Source: Henricia sp. BOLD:AAB3569
Taxonomy: Eukaryota; Echinodermata; Asteroidea; Spinulosida; Echinasteridae
Direction: 5' to 3'
Assembly (NCBI GenBank): GCA_037783545.1
Contig: JBBELK010001589.1
Location: 31,477 to 95,476, forward strand
DNA length: 64,000 bases
Shown here: positions 60,729-64,000 of the stretch, one piece after another
Numbering within the stretch: the first letter of the stretch is position 1
How the letters are laid out: each line of letters opens with the position of its first letter
Translations under genes and position numbers: made by a program
The notes under the pieces: model-generated
Seen by the model: only the letters and a program-made list of their open reading frames with translations
The model's database searches: none
What the model was told of the DNA's origin: nothing

Positions 60729-63700
60729 TCGTTGACACGGCCCAGTTTGGGACGGGATTTTGGTCAAAGTGTGGTCCAAACGTCGGCAAATTTGGAGGTC
60801 GAAAAATGTTCCGACGAACTTCAAATTTTGCATGCTCCAAAGACTCTATATTGCGCACTTGTCCTAAAAAATTGACAGACTTTCGCCGGGAAATGGCAGA
60901 GAAATTTCAGAGTTTAGAAAAAAAAGGGGTTGGCGCTTCCTGGATGCTCCCGCAACCTGTGGCTGTCTGTACACACCTCTTTGGTGTACTCCTGACTCGT
61001 GCGCATGCTCAGTCCTTCGGACTGTCGTTGACACGGCCCAGTTTGGGACGGGATTTTGGTCAAAGTGTGGTCCAAACGTCGGCAAATTTGGAGGTCGAAA
61101 AATGTTCCGACGAACTTCAAATTTTGCATGCTCCAAAGACTCTATATTGCGCACTTGTCCTAAAAAATTGACAGACTTTCGCCGGGAAATGGCAGAGAAA
61201 TTTCAGAGTTTAGAAAAAAAAGGGGTTGGCGCTTCCTGGATGCTCCCGCAACCTGTGGCTGTCTGTACACACCTCTTTGGTGTACTCCTGACTCGTGCGC
61301 ATGCTCAGTCCTTCGGACTGTCGTTGACACGGCCCAGTTTGGGACGGGATTTTGGTCAAAGTGTGGTCCAAACGTCGGCAAATTTGGAGGTCGAAAAATG
61401 TTCCGACGAACTTCAAATTTTGCATGCTCCAAAGACTCTATATTGCGCACTTGTCCTAAAAAATTGACAGACTTTCGCCGGGAAATGGCAGAGAAATTTC
61501 AGAGTTTAGAAAAAAAAAGGGGTTGGCGCTTCCTGGATGCTCCCGCAACCTGTGGCTGTCTGTACACACCTCTTTGGTGTACTCCTGACTCGTGCGCATG
61601 CTCAGTCCTTCGGACTGTCGTTGACACGGCCCAGTTTGGGACGGGATTTTGGTCAAAGTGTGGTCCAAACGTCGGCAAATTTGGAGGTCGAAAAATGTTC
61701 CGACGAACTTCAAATTTTGCATGCTCCAAAGACTCTATATTGCGCACTTGTCCTAAAAAATTGACAGACTTTCGCCGGGAAATGGCAGAGAAATTTCAGA
61801 GTTTAGAAAAAAAAGGGGTTGGCGCTTCCTGGATGCTCCCGCAACCTGTGGCTGTCTGTACACACCTCTTTGGTGTACTCCTGACTCGTGCGCATGCTCA
61901 GTCCTTCGGACTGTCGTTGACACGGCCCAGTTTGGGACGGGATTTTGGTCAAAGTGTGGTCCAAACGTCGGCAAATTTGGAGGTCGAAAAATGTTCCGAC
62001 GAACTTCAAATTTTGCATGCTCCGAAAGACTCTATATTGCGCACTTGTCCTAAAAAATTGACAGACTTTCGCCGGGAAATGGCAGAGAAATTTCAGAGTT
62101 TAGAAAAAAAAGGGGTTGGCGCTTCCTGGATGCTCCCGCAACCTGTGGCTGTCTGTACACACCTCTTTGGTGTACTCCTGACTCGTGCGCATGCTCAGTC
62201 CTTCGGACTGTCGTTGACACGGCCCAGTTTGGGACGGGATTTTGGTCAAAGTGTGGTCCAAACGTCGGCAAATTTGGAGGTCGAAAAATGTTCCGACGAA
62301 CTTCAAATTTTGCATGCTCCAAAGACTCTATATTGCGCACTTGTCCTAAAAAATTGACAGACTTTCGCCGGGAAATGGCAGAGAAATTTCAGAGTTTAGA
62401 AAAAAAAGGGGTTGGCGCTTCCTGGATGCTCCCGCAACCTGTGGCTGTCTGTACACACCTCTTTGGTGTACTCCTGACTCGTGCGCATGCTCAGTCCTTC
62501 GGACTGTCGTTGACACGGCCCAGTTTGGGACGGGATTTTGGTCAAAGTGTGGTCCAAACGTCGGCAAATTTGGAGGTCGAAAAATGTTCCGACGAACTTC
62601 AAATTTTGCATGCTCCAAAGACTCTATATTGCGCACTTGTCCTAAAAAATTGACAGACTTTCGCCGGGAAATGGCAGAGAAATTTCAGAGTTTAGAAAAA
62701 AAAGGGGTTGGCGCTTCCTGGATGCTCCCGCAACCTGTGGCTGTCTGTACACACCTCTTTGGTGTACTCCTGACTCGTGCGCATGCTCAGTCCTTCGGAC
62801 TGTCGTTGACACGGCCCAGTTTGGGACGGGATTTTGGTCAAAGTGTGGTCCAAACGTCGGCAAATTTGGAGGTCGAAAAATGTTCCGACGAACTTCAAAT
62901 TTTGCATGCTCCAAAGACTCTATATTGCGCACTTGTCCTAAAAAATTGACAGACTTTCGCCGGGAAATGGCAGAGAAATTTCAGAGTTTAGAAAAAAAAG
63001 GGGTTGGCGCTTCCTGGATGCTCCCGCAACCTGTGGCTGTCTGTACACACCTCTTTGGTGTACTCCTGACTCGTGCGCATGCTCAGTCCTTCGGACTGTC
63101 GTTGACACGGCCCAGTTTGGGACGGGATTTTGGTCAAAGTGTGGTCCAAACGTCGGCAAATTTGGAGGTCGAAAAATGTTCCGACGAACTTCAAATTTTG
63201 CATGCTCCAAAGACTCTATATTGCGCACTTGTCCTAAAAAATTGACAGACTTTCGCCGGGAAATGGCAGAGAAATTTCAGAGTTTAGAAAAAAAAGGGGT
63301 TGGCGCTTCCTGGATGCTCCCGCAACCTGTGGCTGTCTGTACACACCTCTTTGGTGTACTCCTGACTCGTGCGCATGCTCAGTCCTTCGGACTGTCGTTG
63401 ACACGGCCCAGTTTGGGACGGGATTTTGGTCAAAGTGTGGTCCAAACGTCGGCAAATTTGGAGGTCGAAAAATGTTCCGACGAACTTCAAATTTTGCATG
63501 CTCCAAAGACTCTATATTGCGCACTTGTCCTAAAAAATTGACAGACTTTCGCCGGGAAATGGCAGAGAAATTTCAGAGTTTAGAAAAAAAAGGGGTTGGC
63601 GCTTCCTGGATGCTCCCGCAACCTGTGGCTGTCTGTACACACCTCTTTGGTGTACTCCTGACTCGTGCGCATGCTCAGTCCTTCGGACTGTCGTTGACAC

Positions 63701-64000
63701 GGCCCAGTTTGGGACGGGATTTTGGTCAAAGTGTGGTCCAAACGTCGGCAAATTTGGAGGTCGAAAAATGTTCCGACGAACTTCAAATTTTGCATGCTCC
63801 AAAGACTCTATATTGCGCACTTGTCCTAAAAAATTGACAGACTTTCGCCGGGAAATGGCAGAGAAATTTCAGAGTTTAGAAAAAAAAGGGGTTGGCGCTT
63901 CCTGGATGCTCCCGCAACCTGTGGCTGTCTGTACACACCTCTTTGGTGTACTCCTGACTCGTGCGCATGCTCAGTCCTTCGGACTGTCGTTGACACGGCC

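Larger units (their letters stand above)
60576..60871 (+). repeat. Representative consensus satellite monomer (296 bp)
   Basis: This copy represents the majority sequence and I use it to describe the unit. It runs from TTGACAG to the base before the next TTGACAG, exactly 296 bp later. In order it contains a short TTTCGCCGGGAAATGGCAG segment, an 8-A tract at 60622-60629 followed by GGGG, a perfect 5-bp-stem hairpin (ACACC-TCTTT-GGTGT) at 60677-60691, a perfect 6-bp-stem hairpin (CAGTCC-TTC-GGACTG) at 60714-60728, and a more A/T-rich final third. The length is close to two nucleosome footprints, but I see no internal dimer, so each monomer is a single unit. It does not resemble 5S rRNA, a spliceosomal snRNA or a tRNA. 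I do not recognise the satellite family. Confidence 0.95.
34496..64000 (+). repeat. Satellite array block 5 (about 100 monomers)
   Basis: The array resumes at the interrupted base of the monomer split by the transposon and continues past the window edge. Sub-regions: overlapping local higher-order units from about 35.7 to 46 kb; a region of recurring CCTACAAAATTGAC and GAAGGAAAA monomers from about 46.4 to 52 kb; an indel-rich stretch from about 52.4 to 58.9 kb; and a nearly uniform stretch after about 60.5 kb. All monomers keep the same orientation. No gene is supported. Confidence 0.97.
60576..64000 (+). repeat. Homogenised satellite domain
   Basis: About 11.5 monomers up to the window edge match the same 296-bp sequence almost base for base. 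The differences I see are a 9-A tract near 61510 and one inserted G near 62023 (TCCGAAAGAC). All other blocks carry several variants per unit. Confidence 0.85.

Noticed and set aside
60576..60871. 5S rRNA, snRNA or spliced-leader gene cluster
   Set aside because: No conserved sequence of these RNAs is visible in the monomer; weak A-box-like GGTTGGCGC and B-box-like GGTCCAAAC stretches do not match consensus.
60576..60871. CENP-B box
   Set aside because: I looked for TTCG-4N-A-2N-CGGG on both strands; TTTCGCCGGGAAA and GTCGTTGACACGG are only partial resemblances with wrong spacing.

Overview
This window is almost entirely one satellite DNA. A unit of about 296 bp is repeated head to tail, always in the same orientation, roughly 208 times (estimated by dividing array length by unit length). 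Five array blocks (about 1-13405, 13689-16661, 16945-27490, 27780-32862 and 34496-64000) are separated by four insertions. I see no convincing protein-coding gene, no rRNA or functional tRNA gene, and no bacterial or viral gene organisation. Long open frames occur on both strands, but they are the same few satellite reading frames repeated, and their length depends only on monomer length modulo 3.

The organism is a eukaryote and most likely an animal. The evidence is a megasatellite-scale array, tRNA-derived SINEs with pol III A and B boxes, a (CAA)n tail and 12-bp target-site duplications, and a non-autonomous DNA transposon with terminal inverted repeats. The SINE architecture resembles those I associate with invertebrate genomes, but I cannot name a species or lineage from the sequence alone. 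A pericentromeric, subtelomeric or other heterochromatic location is plausible but not shown.

Layout: the array from 1 to 13405 contains a degenerate monomer near 1.6 kb and a 2366-bp higher-order unit (8 monomers) repeated between about 8.5 and 13.0 kb. A SINE lies at 13406-13688. A tandem duplication of about 3.26 kb follows, and it carried the SINE with it, so the copy at 16662-16944 is a passenger rather than a second insertion. A third, independent and oppositely oriented SINE lies at 27491-27779. At 32863-34495 a 1633-bp element with 26-bp terminal inverted repeats has inserted cleanly into one monomer. Its interior contains dozens of copies of a short ACCACAGGAA-type motif, a 63-bp minisatellite, large palindromes and a small unique core. 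From 34496 to the right edge the array resumes, with nested local higher-order units of 7, 6, 5 and 4 monomers between about 35.7 and 46 kb, and ends in an almost perfectly homogeneous stretch after about 60.5 kb.

Two stretches (about 17.65-21.1 kb and 52.4-58.9 kb) hold many isolated single-base indels. These may be residual consensus errors, so fine structure there should be read with caution. The only functional elements supported are parasitic: pol III promoter boxes in the SINEs and the transposon ends. The rest is best explained as satellite evolution by unequal exchange and local amplification.
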